Shown: positions 24,813-33,793, counted from the stretch's first letter. The stretch is 33,917 bases of DNA from an uncultured Varibaculum sp. (GCA_947255165.1 CAMYFZ010000014.1:1-33917), one strand, 5' to 3'. Notes: generated by a model not told the origin, from the letters alone. A program made the numbers and translations.

Positions 24813-25705
24813 GTGTAAAAAACCTATCTGCCTGGGATAAAGCCGGGATACTGCTAGAAACCTTGCCTTGGCTGCGCGAGTACTCGGGCTCCCGGGTTGT
24901 CATTAAGTATGGCGGCAACGCCATGATTTCGGAAGAGCTCAAGACCGCTTTTGCCCGGGACGTTATTTTCCTGCATGAATGGGGGATTGAACCCATAATT
25001 GTGCATGGCGGCGGTCCCCAAATCGGCGCTATGCTCAAAACTCTGGGAATCGAGGCTCCGTTTGTTTCCGGTCTGCGAGTCACCAGTCCGGAAGTGATGA
25101 AAGTGGTGCGGATGGTACTCACCGGGATGGTGCAGCGTGAACTGGTTTCCCTGCTTAACGAAACTTCGATTGCGGCAATCGGAATGTCCGGGGAGGACGG
25201 GGCGTTCCTAAAGGCAGTTAAAAAGAGCGCTAGCGTAGAGGGAAAACCGGTTGACCTGGGGTTAGTTGGAGAAGTGACCGCAGTAGATCCCGGACCAATA
25301 GAAGACTTACTGCAGTCCGGGCGGATCCCGGTAGTGTCCTCGATTGCGGTTAATCAAGATGACCCCACCCAGGTGTTGAACATTAACGCCGATTTGGCGG
25401 CTGCTGCCGTTGCGGGAGCTTTGGGAGCGAAGAAACTTATCGTCCTCACCGATGTAAAGGGGCTCTATCGTAACTGGCCAGACCCCAATACTCGGATTTC
25501 GCAGATAAAAGCCAGTGAGGCCGCCGAACTGTTGCCTACCCTAGAAGCGGGAATGCGCCCCAAAGTGCAAGCCTGCATTCAGGCCTGTCAGCAAGGAGTA
25601 CCCCGAGCCACCATTATTGATGGACGGGTGCCGCACTCGATGCTGCTAGAAATCTTCACCGATACCGGATTTGGAACCATGGTGAAGGGAGATGACTATG
25701 AATAA
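24809..25705 (+). CDS. argB: acetylglutamate kinase
   Basis: The 298-residue amino acid kinase phosphorylates N-acetylglutamate. It has the KYGGNAM motif starting at Lys33, EPIIVHGGGPQIG (about 61-73), QVLNINADLAAAAVAGALGAKKLIVLTDVKGLY and the C-terminal GGMxPK-like segment EAGMRPKVQAC. An N-terminal helix of about 25 residues (SVKNLSAWDKAGILLETLPWLREY) precedes the kinase core; such extensions occur in arginine-inhibited hexameric enzymes, so feedback control is plausible. It overlaps argJ by ATGA and runs into argD. Confidence 0.97.
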   Translation: MSVKNLSAWDKAGILLETLPWLREYSGSRVVIKYGGNAMISEELKTAFARDVIFLHEWGIEPIIVHGGGPQIGAMLKTLGIEAPFVSGLRVTSPEVMKVVRMVLTGMVQRELVSLLNETSIAAIGMSGEDGAFLKAVKKSASVEGKPVDLGLVGEVTAVDPGPIEDLLQSGRIPVVSSIAVNQDDPTQVLNINADLAAAAVAGALGAKKLIVLTDVKGLYRNWPDPNTRISQIKASEAAELLPTLEAGMRPKVQACIQACQQGVPRATIIDGRVPHSMLLEIFTDTGFGTMVKGDDYE

Positions 25706-26954
25706 CGCTGAATGGATAAGCGCCTACCAGGAAAACCTGTTAGGGGTTTTCGGGCAGCCGCAGGCCTGTTTTACCCACGGTAAAGGCACCCGCGTGTGGG
25801 ACGCCGATGGCAAAAGTTATCTGGATTTGCTGGCGGGGATCGCCGTTAATGCCCTCGGGTATGCCCATCCAGAAATAGTGAAGACTATCGGGGAGCAAGC
25901 CGGCCGCTTTACCCACGTTTCTAACTTTTTCACTACCCCCCAGCAGGTAGAGGCCGCGGAGGCGGTAAAGAAAATCTGCGCTGCCGGTTGGCGGGGCCAG
26001 ATAAGCGAAAAAATCAAAGCCCAGGCGCGAGTGCTGTTCGTGAACTCCGGTACCGAAGCCAATGAAGCTGCCTTGAAAATGGCGCTGGCTGCCCAGCCGG
26101 GAGGGCGGGCAATTGCGCTGAAAGGGGCATTTCATGGCCGCACCCTGGGGTCTCTTTCACTGACCTATAAAGCTCCCTACCGTGAGCCCTTTGCTCCTTT
26201 CGTGGGGCCCACCGAGTTTGTAGAGGCTTCGGTAGCAGGCATCCAGGGGGTGGATCCGGAAGGAATATCCGCGATTTTCCTGGAACCGCTGCAAGGCGAA
26301 GCGGGAGTGATCCCCTTAGCTCCCGAAGTTTTAGCCGCCGCGCGCCAGCTCGCCGACCAAACCGGCGCTCTGTTAATTTTTGACGAAGTGCAAACCGGGA
26401 TGGGCAGGTGCGGAAAATGGCTTGCCCACCAGGGGATTTATCATGATGGAAAAGAAATAATCCCGGATGTGGTGACCCTGGCGAAAGGCCTAGGTGCCGG
26501 AGTGCCGGTAGGGGCTTGCGTGGCGATGAACCAACGCGCTGCCAGCGCCCTAAAACCAGGAAGTCACGGCACCACTTTCGGGGGAAACCCCCTGGTAACC
26601 GCGGTAGTGGCACGCACCATCAGCCTGATGGAGGAACTGGATTTGCCGACCCGCGCCGCCAAAGTTGGGGACGCCTGGATGCAGGAGATTGCAGATGCCC
26701 AAATCCCGGGGGTAAAGGCAACCCGGGGACAAGGGCTGCTGCGCGGCCTCGTCCTCGAAAAAAATATTGCCCCCCAGCTTGCAAAAGCACTGTTTAAGGC
26801 GGGGTTTATTGTAAATGCCCCGGCTGCCAACATTATTCGCTTGGCGCCGCCCCTGATTATTGAACTTGAAGAAGCAAAAACCCTGATACCGGCGTTAAAG
26901 GAAGCGCTCGCGCAGGTAGAACTAGACCTAGAAAAGGAGAATAACCATGAGTAA
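25698..26954 (+). CDS. argD: acetylornithine aminotransferase
   Basis: This class-III PLP transaminase makes N-acetylornithine from the semialdehyde and glutamate. Asp229 in [13 protein letters not shown] contacts the PLP ring nitrogen and Lys263 in [10 protein letters not shown] forms the Schiff base. [15 protein letters not shown] and [12 protein letters not shown] are also present. The start is ATG 25698, with AGGGAG six bases upstream; ATG 25692 in the same frame lies directly after that site and is too close. It overlaps argB by 8 bases and argG by 8 bases. Confidence 0.96.
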   Translation: MNNAEWISAYQENLLGVFGQPQACFTHGKGTRVWDADGKSYLDLLAGIAVNALGYAHPEIVKTIGEQAGRFTHVSNFFTTPQQVEAAEAVKKICAAGWRGQISEKIKAQARVLFVNSGTEANEAALKMALAAQPGGRAIALKGAFHGRTLGSLSLTYKAPYREPFAPFVGPTEFVEASVAGIQGVDPEGISAIFLEPLQGEAGVIPLAPEVLAAARQLADQTGALLIFDEVQTGMGRCGKWLAHQGIYHDGKEIIPDVVTLAKGLGAGVPVGACVAMNQRAASALKPGSHGTTFGGNPLVTAVVARTISLMEELDLPTRAAKVGDAWMQEIADAQIPGVKATRGQGLLRGLVLEKNIAPQLAKALFKAGFIVNAPAANIIRLAPPLIIELEEAKTLIPALKEALAQVELDLEKENNHE

Positions 26955-28155
26955 AGATCGGGTAGTACTGGCATATTCGGGCGGATTGGACACTTCGGTG
27001 GCCATCGGCTGGATCGGGGAGCAAACCGGTAAAGAGGTGATCGCTTGCGCCGTTGACGTAGGGCAAGGCGGGGAAGACCTGGAGGTAATTCGCCAGCGCG
27101 CCCTCGATTGCGGGGCAGTAGATGCCTATGTGGCTGACGCGAAAGATGAGTTCGCCGAAGAATATTGCCTGCCTGCAATCAAAGCTAATGGTCTTTACAT
27201 GGATCAATATCCGCTGGTGTCGGCGCTTTCTAGGCCGCTGATTTGTAAACACCTGGTGAAAGTAGCCAATAAGTTCGGCGCCGACACCGTCGCTCACGGT
27301 TGTACCGGAAAAGGCAATGACCAGGTACGTTTCGAGGTTTCGCTGACCAGCCAAAATCCGGAGATCAAATGTATTTCGCCGGTGCGAGACCTGGCGCTAA
27401 CCCGGGACGTGGCAATTAAGTACGCCGAAGAACACGAGTTGCCGATCGAAACCACTAAACATAACCCCTTTTCCATTGACCAGAACGTGTGGGGACGCGC
27501 GGTAGAAACCGGATACCTGGAGGACCTATGGAATCCGCCCACTAAAGATGTCTATGTTTACACCGATGACCCCGCCTATCCGCCAGTGCCGGATCAGGTA
27601 GTTATTAGTTTTAAGCAGGGCGTTCCGGTGGCTTTGGACGGACAAAAAATGTCAGTTCTGCAGATTATTCAGGAAATGAACCGCCGGGCTGGCGCCCAGG
27701 GGGTAGGCCGCCTGGATATGGTGGAAGATCGCCTGGTAGGGATTAAGTCGCGGGAAATCTATGAGGCTCCCGGCGCAGTGGCACTGATTATCGCCCACCA
27801 GAACCTGGAAAATCTGACCTTGGAGCGCGAACAAGGACGCTTCAAACGGCAGGTAGAACAGCGCTGGTCAGAACTGGTTTACGAAGGGCAATGGTATTCA
27901 CCGCTCAAAGGTTCACTCGATGCTTTCGTAGAGGACAGCCAAAAATACGTCACCGGTGATATTCGGATGATTCTGCACGGCGGACGGGCAGTAGTTGACG
28001 GGCGGCGCTCCGAAGTCGGCTTGTATGACTTCAACCTGGCGACCTACGATTCAGGAGACAGCTTCGACCAGTCTCTCTCGCGCGGATTCATTGGAATCTA
28101 TGGGCTCTCAACCCAGTTGGCAGCGGCGCGGGAACAAAAAGAAAGCAAGAAATAA
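26947..28155 (+). CDS. argG: argininosuccinate synthase
   Basis: This enzyme joins citrulline and aspartate with ATP. The 402-residue product begins with the PP-loop [13 protein letters not shown] (10-22). It contains [36 protein letters not shown], and the late [26 protein letters not shown] lies seven bases before the ATG inside argD. It follows argD directly, where many actinobacteria have argF and argR between the two. Confidence 0.98.
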   Translation: MSKDRVVLAYSGGLDTSVAIGWIGEQTGKEVIACAVDVGQGGEDLEVIRQRALDCGAVDAYVADAKDEFAEEYCLPAIKANGLYMDQYPLVSALSRPLICKHLVKVANKFGADTVAHGCTGKGNDQVRFEVSLTSQNPEIKCISPVRDLALTRDVAIKYAEEHELPIETTKHNPFSIDQNVWGRAVETGYLEDLWNPPTKDVYVYTDDPAYPPVPDQVVISFKQGVPVALDGQKMSVLQIIQEMNRRAGAQGVGRLDMVEDRLVGIKSREIYEAPGAVALIIAHQNLENLTLEREQGRFKRQVEQRWSELVYEGQWYSPLKGSLDAFVEDSQKYVTGDIRMILHGGRAVVDGRRSEVGLYDFNLATYDSGDSFDQSLSRGFIGIYGLSTQLAAAREQKESKK

Positions 28156-28156
28156 T

Positions 28157-29584
28157 ATGAGCGAGCAGGTATCGCTATGGGGAGGACGCTTTTCGGGCGG
28201 CCCTTCCCAGGCTTTAGCGGCACTTTCAGTATCCACCCAGTTCGATTGGCGCTTGGCGCTCTATGATTTAGCTGGTTCGCGCGCCCATGCCCGGGCGCTT
28301 GCGGGAGCCGGTCTGCTATCAGCGGAAGAACTATCACAGATGCTGGCGGCTCTGGGGCGGCTGGAAGAAAAAGTTAAAAGCGGTTCCTTCACCCCGGACC
28401 CCGGTGACGAGGACGTGCATACCGCCTTAGAAAGAGGGCTATTAGAGGAGGCCGGAGGGCATTTAGGAGGGAAACTGCGCGCTGGGCGTAGTCGCAACGA
28501 CCAGATCGCCACCCTCATCCGGATGTACCTGCGGAACCAGGCACGCGCCCTCGCGGAGCGAATCGTTGAGGTCGCAGAAGCTCTGTTGAGCCAAGCGAAA
28601 GCTGCCGGGGACACGGTGATGCCTGGGCGCACCCATATGCAGCACGCCCAGCCAGTATTGCTTGCCCACCAGCTCTTGGCTCACCTGTGGCCCCTGCTGC
28701 GGGACATAGAGCGTCTTCAAGATTGGGATCGGCGCGCCGCTTCCAGTCCCTACGGATCCGGGGCGCTCGCGGGCAACACTCTGGGGCTAGATCCGGTGCA
28801 AGTGGGGAAAGACCTGGCCTTCGACCGGGTAGTGGAAAACTCGATTGACGGAACCACCACCCGCGACGTGGTAGCCGAGTTTGCGTTCATCTGCGCCCAA
28901 ACCGGGATTGATATTTCCTCCCTCGCCGAAGAAATAATCATTTGGAATACCAAAGAGTTCGGGTATGTCACTTTGGACGATGCGTTTTCTACCGGCTCGT
29001 CGATCATGCCGCAAAAAAAGAACCCGGACGTGGCGGAACTGGCGCGGGGCAAAGCCGGTCGCATGATTGGCGATCTAACCGGCCTGCTGACAGTCCTAAA
29101 AGGGCTACCCTTCGCCTATGCGCGCGACCTGCAAGAAGACAAAGAACCAGTTTTCGACCAGATCGACACTTTAGAGGTCTTGCTGCCTGCCGTCAGCGGG
29201 ATGGTAGCCACTATGAAGATCGACTACGGTCGCCTAGAAGAACTCGCTCCCCAAGGGTTCTCGCTGGCCACCGATATAGCCGAATGGCTAGTGGCGCGAG
29301 GAATGCCCTTCCGGCAGGCACATGAAGTATCCGGCGCTTGCGTACGTAAATGCGAAGAAAACGGGATAGAACTAGCGGATTTGAGTGACGAGCAGTTCGC
29401 CGCTATCGATCCGCTGCTGACTCCCGAGGTGCGAAAAGTGCTCAGCCCTGCTGGTTCGGTGCGGGCGCGTGCTGGACGCGGAGGGACGGCGCCCGCGCAG
29501 GTCGCGCGGCAGATCGAATCCGCCGAGCAGCAGATCGCGCGCATCCGCACCAATTTCGCCGGCAAACACCTGGAATTCAAATAG
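28157..29584 (+). CDS. argH: argininosuccinate lyase
   Basis: This enzyme splits argininosuccinate into arginine and fumarate. The fumarase/aspartase-superfamily signature [10 protein letters not shown] is at 280-289, with the catalytic serine in the SS pair. LWGGRFSGG starts the protein, and [16 protein letters not shown] carries the active-site histidine. The product is 475 residues. ATG 28157 lies one base past the argG stop, without a ribosome site of its own, so it is coupled; a longer in-frame extension would overlap argG and is rejected. It is the last gene of the operon. Confidence 0.98.
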   Translation: MSEQVSLWGGRFSGGPSQALAALSVSTQFDWRLALYDLAGSRAHARALAGAGLLSAEELSQMLAALGRLEEKVKSGSFTPDPGDEDVHTALERGLLEEAGGHLGGKLRAGRSRNDQIATLIRMYLRNQARALAERIVEVAEALLSQAKAAGDTVMPGRTHMQHAQPVLLAHQLLAHLWPLLRDIERLQDWDRRAASSPYGSGALAGNTLGLDPVQVGKDLAFDRVVENSIDGTTTRDVVAEFAFICAQTGIDISSLAEEIIIWNTKEFGYVTLDDAFSTGSSIMPQKKNPDVAELARGKAGRMIGDLTGLLTVLKGLPFAYARDLQEDKEPVFDQIDTLEVLLPAVSGMVATMKIDYGRLEELAPQGFSLATDIAEWLVARGMPFRQAHEVSGACVRKCEENGIELADLSDEQFAAIDPLLTPEVRKVLSPAGSVRARAGRGGTAPAQVARQIESAEQQIARIRTNFAGKHLEFK

Positions 29585-29601
29585 TTCCTTCCCTGTTTCC
29601 G

Positions 29602-29710
29602 CGCGTGCGGGCGGATTTTGCCTCGCGCCCCGAAATCCGGAAAATGCTCTGGCATTTTCACGGATTTAGTGCCCGAAGCCTACCCCTCGGCATAAATCCG
29701 CCCACACGCG
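29602..29710. repeat. nested inverted-repeat element, copy C
   Basis: Outer arms CGCGTGCGGGCGGATTT (29602-29618) and AAATCCGCCCACACGCG (29694-29710) pair with one mismatch in 17. Inner arms AAATCCGGAAAATGC (29633-29647) and GCATTTTCACGGATTT (29652-29667) pair with one bulged A and a TCTG loop. The linkers CCTCGCGCCC on the left and TGCCC...CTCGG-ATAAA on the right match copies A and B, while both stems have different but still paired sequences. Confidence 0.82.
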
Positions 29711-29732
29711 CTCAGCGAATTCCTCCAGTCGC

Positions 29733-29875
29733 ATCTGCTGCAGGGAGTTTTTACTTTTTAATCCCGTCGTTGTTTTCCGGAAATCGGTTGCTTGCGCGCT
29801 AGAGGAATAATTCAGCCTACTGGCAACAGGGACGATCTTTCGGTCGGCGCGTCCCTTGTTGATTGTGATACGAAC
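29733..29875. repeat. intergenic direct repeat, first copy (143 bp)
   Basis: It aligns without gaps to 29982-30124, with about 25 mismatches by hand count. The core around TTACTTTTTAATCCCGTCG and GCTAGAGGAATAATTCAGCC has only four differences in about 78 bases. The right part can fold, GGGACG...CGTCCC. The similarity extends leftward into the repeat-element tail (CTCGG...GCGCTCA) at 29686. Confidence 0.85.
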
Positions 29876-29889
29876 ACACTTCGCGTCTG

Positions 29890-29978
29890 CTCGGATAAAA
29901 CCTACCCCCGCGCTCAAGCGATTCTTTCAGTCAAAACTTTTCCGCCCGCACGTTTTCACAAAAGTGCTTCTTCCTTGC
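29890..29978. repeat. decayed nested-repeat fragment between the direct repeats
   Basis: CTCGGATAAAACCTACCCCCGCGCTCA (from 29890, given here in pieces: CTCGGATAAAA then CCTACCCCCGCG) is the right arm seen in copies A and C. No matching left arm lies upstream. A further 48 bases follow, including a small hairpin GCACGTTTT-cac-AAAAGTGC (29948-29967) after CCGCCC, which resembles the left linker and inner stem of the element. It looks like a rearranged remnant. Confidence 0.55.
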
Positions 29979-29981
29979 CAT

Positions 29982-30124
29982 ATCTGCTGTCGGGTGTTCT
30001 TACTTTTTAATCCCGTCGTTGTTTTTCGGAAACCGGTTGCTTGCACGCTAGAGGAATAATTCAGCCCACTGGCAACATGGACAGTGTTCAGCTGGCTACG
30101 TACCTTGCCGATTCTGATGAGAAC
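29982..30124. repeat. intergenic direct repeat, second copy (143 bp)
   Basis: This is the partner of 29733-29875 at a constant 249-bp offset. The most diverged part is the right third, where the first copy has the GGGACG...CGTCCC hairpin; here pairing is weaker (GGCAA...TTGCC). Confidence 0.85.
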
Positions 30125-30188
30125 GCGGTCGCGTATAGAACTTGTCGGTAGGTATCCGCATGTACAGTAACTGTTTCGATAGCTTGTT

Positions 30189-30293
30189 GCCCGGGGGAGA
30201 AGTTTTATCCGAGCAGACTAGGAGGGCGTAAAACTTGGGAAAGCCTGGGCTTTTCCAAGTTTTTGGGCAGGAGGAAAAACTTCTCCCTCGGGC
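30189..30293. repeat. nested inverted-repeat element, copy B (inverted relative to A and C)
   Basis: Outer arms GCCCGGGGGAGAAGTTTT (30189-30206) and AAAACTTCTCCCTCGGGC (30276-30293) pair with one mismatch or wobble in 18. Inner arms AAAACTTGGGAAAGC (30230-30244) and GCTTTTCCAAGTTTT (30249-30263) pair with one wobble and a 4-base loop. Read on the minus strand, its linkers are CCTCCTGCCC and CGCCC...CTGCTCGGATA, matching copy A. The outer stem is close to copy A, the inner stem is not. Confidence 0.86.
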
Positions 30294-30315
30294 TAGGGGA
30301 GGAAAAACCTAGCCC
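30290..30315. terminator. hairpin beside repeat copy B, possible nrtR terminator
   Basis: GGGCTAGG (30290-30297) and CCTAGCCC (30308-30315) form a perfect 8-bp stem with a 10-base loop. The loop repeats GGAGGAAAAA also found in copy B's right arm. It lies 45 bases past the end of the minus-strand nrtR-like gene, with no strong T tail. Confidence 0.5.
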
Positions 30316-30359
30316 TTGCGGGTACTTGCGAGAAAACTAGCGTCTGCGCTCTGCGTTTT

Positions 30360-31064
30360 TCAGGAAGGGCGGAGGATGGCGAAGGGGTCGGTTACCTGCA
30401 GGGTTTGCTTGGTGAAGCGGAAACGACGCGCGGGACGCCCCCCTTTGGTGCCGGGGGCTTTACGCTGGCCGGTGGGGGCGAGCTGCCCGCGGCGACTGAG
30501 CACCCGCTGCAAGTTGGTGGGGGAAACTTCATGCCCTAGAGCGGCCTGGTAAAGGCGGGTTAGTTCCGCCATAGTGAAATCCGGAGGCGCCAAGGCAAAC
30601 GCAATATTGGTATAGGAGAGTTTTGCCCGCAACCGGTCGATGCTCTCGGAAATAATATCGGCGTGGTCATAAGCCATTTGCGGCAGGTTGTTTACCGGCA
30701 CCCACTGGGCGTGAGGAGGAATTGCGGTAGTCACGTGGGCAGGTACTAGCCCTAAATAGGCGGTGGCTACGGTGCGTTGGCTGGGGTCGCGGCGGGGATC
30801 AGAGCGGGTGCCCAGCTGTTCCATATAGGCAAGCGCGGCAATATCCATTTTTTCGGAAAGATGACGAAAAGCGCTGGCGCCGAGGTTTTCTGCTGGCTCT
30901 AAAGGGCCAGAGGGGAGGGCGGGTAAGCCCTGAAAAGGTGGGTGCTCTCGGCGCGCAACCAGCACCATTAGCTGCGGGGAATCTCCACGGATTTGCAAGA
31001 CTACGCTCAGCGCTTCATGCCGGTAGACGGCAGCTCCTTCGGCGTCTCGCAATTGGGTTCTCAC
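30360..31064 (-). CDS. nrtR: NrtR-like regulator (degenerate Nudix domain plus winged helix)
   Basis: The 234-residue protein has an N-terminal Nudix fold (about 12-150) and a C-terminal winged helix (about 160-220) with the NrtR pattern FTMAELTRLYQAALGHEVSPTNLQRVLSRRG...TG...GGRPARRFRF. The Nudix box is broken: R67 H68 L69 S70 E71 K72 M73 D74 I75 replaces RELxEExGI, so two catalytic glutamates and the glycine are lost. NrtR proteins sense ADP-ribose or similar compounds and repress NAD synthesis or uptake genes. Start is GTG 31064. It diverges from a transporter-like gene with a perfect palindrome between them, so that gene is the likely target. Confidence 0.87.
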   Translation of the reverse strand: MRTQLRDAEGAAVYRHEALSVVLQIRGDSPQLMVLVARREHPPFQGLPALPSGPLEPAENLGASAFRHLSEKMDIAALAYMEQLGTRSDPRRDPSQRTVATAYLGLVPAHVTTAIPPHAQWVPVNNLPQMAYDHADIISESIDRLRAKLSYTNIAFALAPPDFTMAELTRLYQAALGHEVSPTNLQRVLSRRGQLAPTGQRKAPGTKGGRPARRFRFTKQTLQVTDPFAILRPS

Positions 31065-31086
31065 AAAATCTTATGGTAGCTTAAAT

Positions 31087-31117
31087 TTTAGTTTTCGACT
31101 ATTAGGCGAAAACTAAA
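31087..31117. promoter_or_regulatory. perfect palindrome between nrtR and the transporter gene (candidate operator)
   Basis: TTTAGTTTTCG (31087-31097) and CGAAAACTAAA (31107-31117) are perfect 11-bp complements around a 9-base spacer. It lies 22 bp from the nrtR start and 30 bp from the transporter start. A candidate -10, TATTAG (31100-31105), falls in the spacer. TAGT-tttcg-ACTA at 31089-31101 is a nested smaller palindrome. Binding by the adjacent regulator is an inference. Confidence 0.7.
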
Positions 31118-31147
31118 GAAGTTACCTCGAGAAGGAAAGTTTCCAAG

Positions 31148-32215
31148 ATGAAACAACGTATTAAAGGCTGGTTATCGCTATTTTTCATTGATGCTATGAC
31201 CGGTATGGCGCACGGGCTGTTCGCCTCCCTGATTATCGGCACCATTATGGTGCAAGTAGGCGGTTTCATTCCGGGAATCATCGGACGAGGACTGGTACTG
31301 GTTGGCTCGGTGGCCTCAGTACTTACCGGTGCTGGTATCGGGATGGGGGTAGCGCACCGCCTTCATGCCTCGACCTATGTGGTGGTAGGCACCGGTCTGG
31401 CGGGCATGATTGGTGCCCACGCCGCCAAGATCTTGAGCGGCGGAATCGTAGATGGTCTTTCTATGCAGCTGAAAGGACCAGGCGAACCCTTGGGCGCGTT
31501 TATCGCCTCCTTTGTGGCAGTCGAGGTAGGTCTGCTGGTTTCAGGTAAAACCCCGGTTGATATTTTGGTTACCCCCTTTGTTACGGTTACCAGCGGCGCT
31601 ATCGTAGGTCTGGCCATCGGGCCAGGCATTTCACAGATGATGACTGCCTTGGGAGCCATCATTAACTGGGGAACTGAGCGTCAGCCTTTCCTAATGGGGA
31701 TTATCGTGTCGGTGCTGATGGGGATGATCTTGACGCTTCCGATTTCGTCGGCAGCCTTGGGGATCGTGCTGGGATTATCCGGCCTGGCAGCCGGGGCAGC
31801 GACCGTAGGATGTAGCGCCCAGATGGTAGGTTTCGCCGTCGCGTCCTATCGGGAAAATAAAGTTTCCGGCCTAATCTCGCAGGGCATCGGTACATCCATG
31901 CTGCAAGTCCCCAATATTATGCGGCATCCTTTAATCTGGATTCCCCCCACTTTGGCTTCTGCGATTCTCGGTCCGATTGCCACCATGTTGTTCAAGATGG
32001 AATCTAATGCGGCCGGCTCCGGAATGGGAACTTCCGGCCTGGTAGGACAGATCATGACTTGGAACGTCATGGGGCCGACCACCTCCTGGCCGGCGCTGCT
32101 GGGAATGATTCTGCTGCTGCACTTCATTGCGCCCGCCGTTCTCTCCCTGCTCTTTGCGGAGTTCATGAGGAAGAAGGGTTGGATCAAAGACGGGGATATG
32201 CTGCTCGAAAAATAG
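31148..32215 (+). CDS. PfoR/PTS EIIC-like integral membrane protein
   Basis: The 355-residue protein is almost entirely hydrophobic, with about nine to ten membrane segments and many Gly residues. It resembles the PTS_EIIC_2 group, which includes Clostridium perfringens PfoR and is annotated as EIIC-like. No EIIA or EIIB gene is present, and transport by phosphorylation is unproven for this group. Typical segments are GLFASLIIGTIMVQVGGFIPGIIGRGL and PFVTVTSGAIVGLAIGPGISQMM. AAGGAAAG precedes ATG 31148. Divergence from an NrtR-like regulator suggests a substrate related to NAD precursors, but this is a guess. Confidence 0.75.
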   Translation: MKQRIKGWLSLFFIDAMTGMAHGLFASLIIGTIMVQVGGFIPGIIGRGLVLVGSVASVLTGAGIGMGVAHRLHASTYVVVGTGLAGMIGAHAAKILSGGIVDGLSMQLKGPGEPLGAFIASFVAVEVGLLVSGKTPVDILVTPFVTVTSGAIVGLAIGPGISQMMTALGAIINWGTERQPFLMGIIVSVLMGMILTLPISSAALGIVLGLSGLAAGAATVGCSAQMVGFAVASYRENKVSGLISQGIGTSMLQVPNIMRHPLIWIPPTLASAILGPIATMLFKMESNAAGSGMGTSGLVGQIMTWNVMGPTTSWPALLGMILLLHFIAPAVLSLLFAEFMRKKGWIKDGDMLLEK

Positions 32216-32344
32216 GAAGTGTTCCGGATAGGAGGCAAACCGCCAGCCGTGTCCGTCGGTGGGTTAGACTAAGCCGAGAAGAGTAACACCGTATTCACCT
32301 CAGAGGGTGAGCGGCGGGTTTAACCTGCAGAAGAAAGGAATATC
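32216..32344 (+). other. tyrS leader region
   Basis: The region carries several small hairpins, TCACC (32295-32299) / GGTGA (32306-32310) and GGTT-t-AACC near 32317-32325, before the AAAGGA ribosome site. The T-box hallmarks (an AGGGTGGNACCGCG core, a specifier loop) are not found. A promoter with a -10 like TAGACT near 32267 is possible. Nothing else is recognised. Confidence 0.35.
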
Positions 32345-33607
32345 GTGGCCGATATTATTGATGAGCTGGAATGGCGGGGTTTACTAGCCCAGCACACTGA
32401 TCTCGCGAAACTGCGGGAGGCACTTGCCAGCGGACCGGTCACCTTCTATTGCGGTTTCGATCCCACCGCGGCTTCCCTGCATCATGGGCACCTGGTGCAA
32501 CTGCTGATGATGCGGCATTTACAAAAGGCCGGCCATCGTCCTATTGCCCTGGTTGGGGGAGCTACCGGCTTGATTGGGGATCCCCGGATGACCGCCGAAC
32601 GGCAGCTGCAACCCAAAGAGGTAGTAGCAGGCTGGGTGGAACGCCTGCGTGGACAAATCAGCCGCTTCCTTGATTTCGAGGGCGATAACCCGGCGATCAT
32701 GGTTAACAATATGGATTGGATCCAGAACCTGGGAGCAATCGAACTCCTGCGTGACTTGGGTAAAAACTTCCGGATGGGCACCATGCTGGCCAAAGATGCG
32801 GTGGCACGGCGCCTGAACTCCGAAGAAGGAATTTCCTACACTGAGTTCAGCTACCAAATCTTGCAAGCCTATGATTTCCTGCAACTATATCGGCGCTATG
32901 GCTGCACCCTGGAGACCGGAGGTAACGACCAGTGGGGCAACCTAGTGGGTGGCATGGACCTAATCCATAAGGTTGAGGGCAAAGATGTTCACGTAATGAC
33001 TACCCCCCTGATCACCAAGGCCGATGGCTCCAAGTTTGGAAAATCCGAGGGCGGGGCGATTTGGCTAGATCCGGAAATGCTATCGCCGTACGAGTTCTAC
33101 CAGTTCTGGCTGGGAGCCGAGGACGCGGACGTAGTTAGGTTCTTGAAGGTATTTACTTTCCTGCCACGCGAAGAAATTGAGGCGCTAGCGGTGGAGGTAG
33201 CCGAGCGTCCTCATAAACGGGAAGCGCAAAAGGCACTGGCTGCAGAGGTTACCCGCCTGGTACATGGGCAGGAGGCTCTTGACCAGGTGTTAGCAGCTAC
33301 CGCAGCCCTGTGGGGTAGCGGGGATCTGCACCAAGTGGATGCCAAAACTCTAAAAGGCGCAACCTCCCATTTGCCTAGCGCGCAGGTAGAAATCGGGAAA
33401 ACTAACCTGGTAGATCTGCTGATTGCGGCCGGTTTCGAGAAAGGACGCGGTGCGGCGATCCGCACCATTAAGAACGGCGGAGCCTATCTGAATAATCAGA
33501 AAATCACTGACCCCGATCGGATTATTACTTCCGACGATATTTTGCCGGGCTCGCTGGTGCTTTTCCGGAAAGGCAAACGGAATCTAGCAGCCGCTCACCT
33601 GCAGTAA
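32345..33607 (+). CDS. tyrS: tyrosyl-tRNA synthetase
   Basis: The 420-residue class-I synthetase charges tRNA-Tyr. The HIGH-type motif is HHGH at 46-49 (in CGFDPTAASLHHGHL) and the KMSKS-type motif is KFGKS at 230-234. The tyrosine-binding region reads YDFLQLYRRYGCTLETGGNDQWGN. An S4 RNA-binding domain forms the C-terminus (about 350-412; NLVDLLIAAGFEKGRGAAIRTIKNGGAYLNNQKI). The start is GTG 32345 after AAAGGA. From memory, other actinobacteria also keep tyrS downstream of the arg cluster. An rRNA promoter lies about 190 bp past the stop. Confidence 0.98.
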   Translation: MADIIDELEWRGLLAQHTDLAKLREALASGPVTFYCGFDPTAASLHHGHLVQLLMMRHLQKAGHRPIALVGGATGLIGDPRMTAERQLQPKEVVAGWVERLRGQISRFLDFEGDNPAIMVNNMDWIQNLGAIELLRDLGKNFRMGTMLAKDAVARRLNSEEGISYTEFSYQILQAYDFLQLYRRYGCTLETGGNDQWGNLVGGMDLIHKVEGKDVHVMTTPLITKADGSKFGKSEGGAIWLDPEMLSPYEFYQFWLGAEDADVVRFLKVFTFLPREEIEALAVEVAERPHKREAQKALAAEVTRLVHGQEALDQVLAATAALWGSGDLHQVDAKTLKGATSHLPSAQVEIGKTNLVDLLIAAGFEKGRGAAIRTIKNGGAYLNNQKITDPDRIITSDDILPGSLVLFRKGKRNLAAAHLQ

Positions 33608-33793
33608 TAGCCTTTTATTGGCAGTGTGTGAGAGCTCACCGCTTTTCAGTTTGAAGTTTTATAAACGGAGTAGGTAAGTTATTACCTGTTGCCCCGGCAA
33701 GGAACTCCGGTTCCGGGTCAGTGGGCAGGATTGTTTGACTTAGTATTTAACAGATAAAAACTGGTTTTATGGCCTGTTTCACTTAGAAATAAG
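33608..33793. other. tyrS-rrn intergenic region
   Basis: No ORF is supported. A perfect small hairpin AGGTAA-gtta-TTACCT lies at 33672-33687. Another, GGAAC-tccg-GTTCC, is at about 33700-33713, extended by flanking CCC/GGG. GTGAG-ag-CTCAC near 33630 is a further palindrome. They could end tyrS transcription, but no T tail follows. TTGACT at 33735 has no good -10 partner. Confidence 0.5.

Larger units (their letters stand above)
29585..30359. other. 775-bp non-coding convergent region packed with repeats
   Basis: It lies between the ends of argH and the nrtR-like gene. It contains repeat element copy C, a 143-bp direct repeat present twice at an offset of 249 bp, a decayed element between them, repeat element copy B in the opposite orientation, and an extra hairpin beside nrtR. 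No RNA gene I know fits. Short ORFs across it read as translated repeats. I see no transposase, tRNA or target-site duplication. Confidence 0.8.

Noticed and set aside
26014..27178. Two minus ORFs of about 200 codons inside argD/argG
   Set aside because: Antisense to argD and argG, which have full family motifs.
27995..28156. N-terminal extension of argH
   Set aside because: It overlaps argG in another frame; the family N-terminus begins at ATG 28157.
29666..30059. Short ORFs on both strands in the argH-nrtR gap
   Set aside because: They cross the direct repeats and the element, differ in frame between copies, and lack ribosome sites.
29585..30359. CRISPR array
   Set aside because: The direct repeat is long (143 bp), present only twice, and without regular spacers.
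32216..32344. T-box leader for tyrS
   Set aside because: No T-box core or specifier loop is visible; the small hairpins are not enough.
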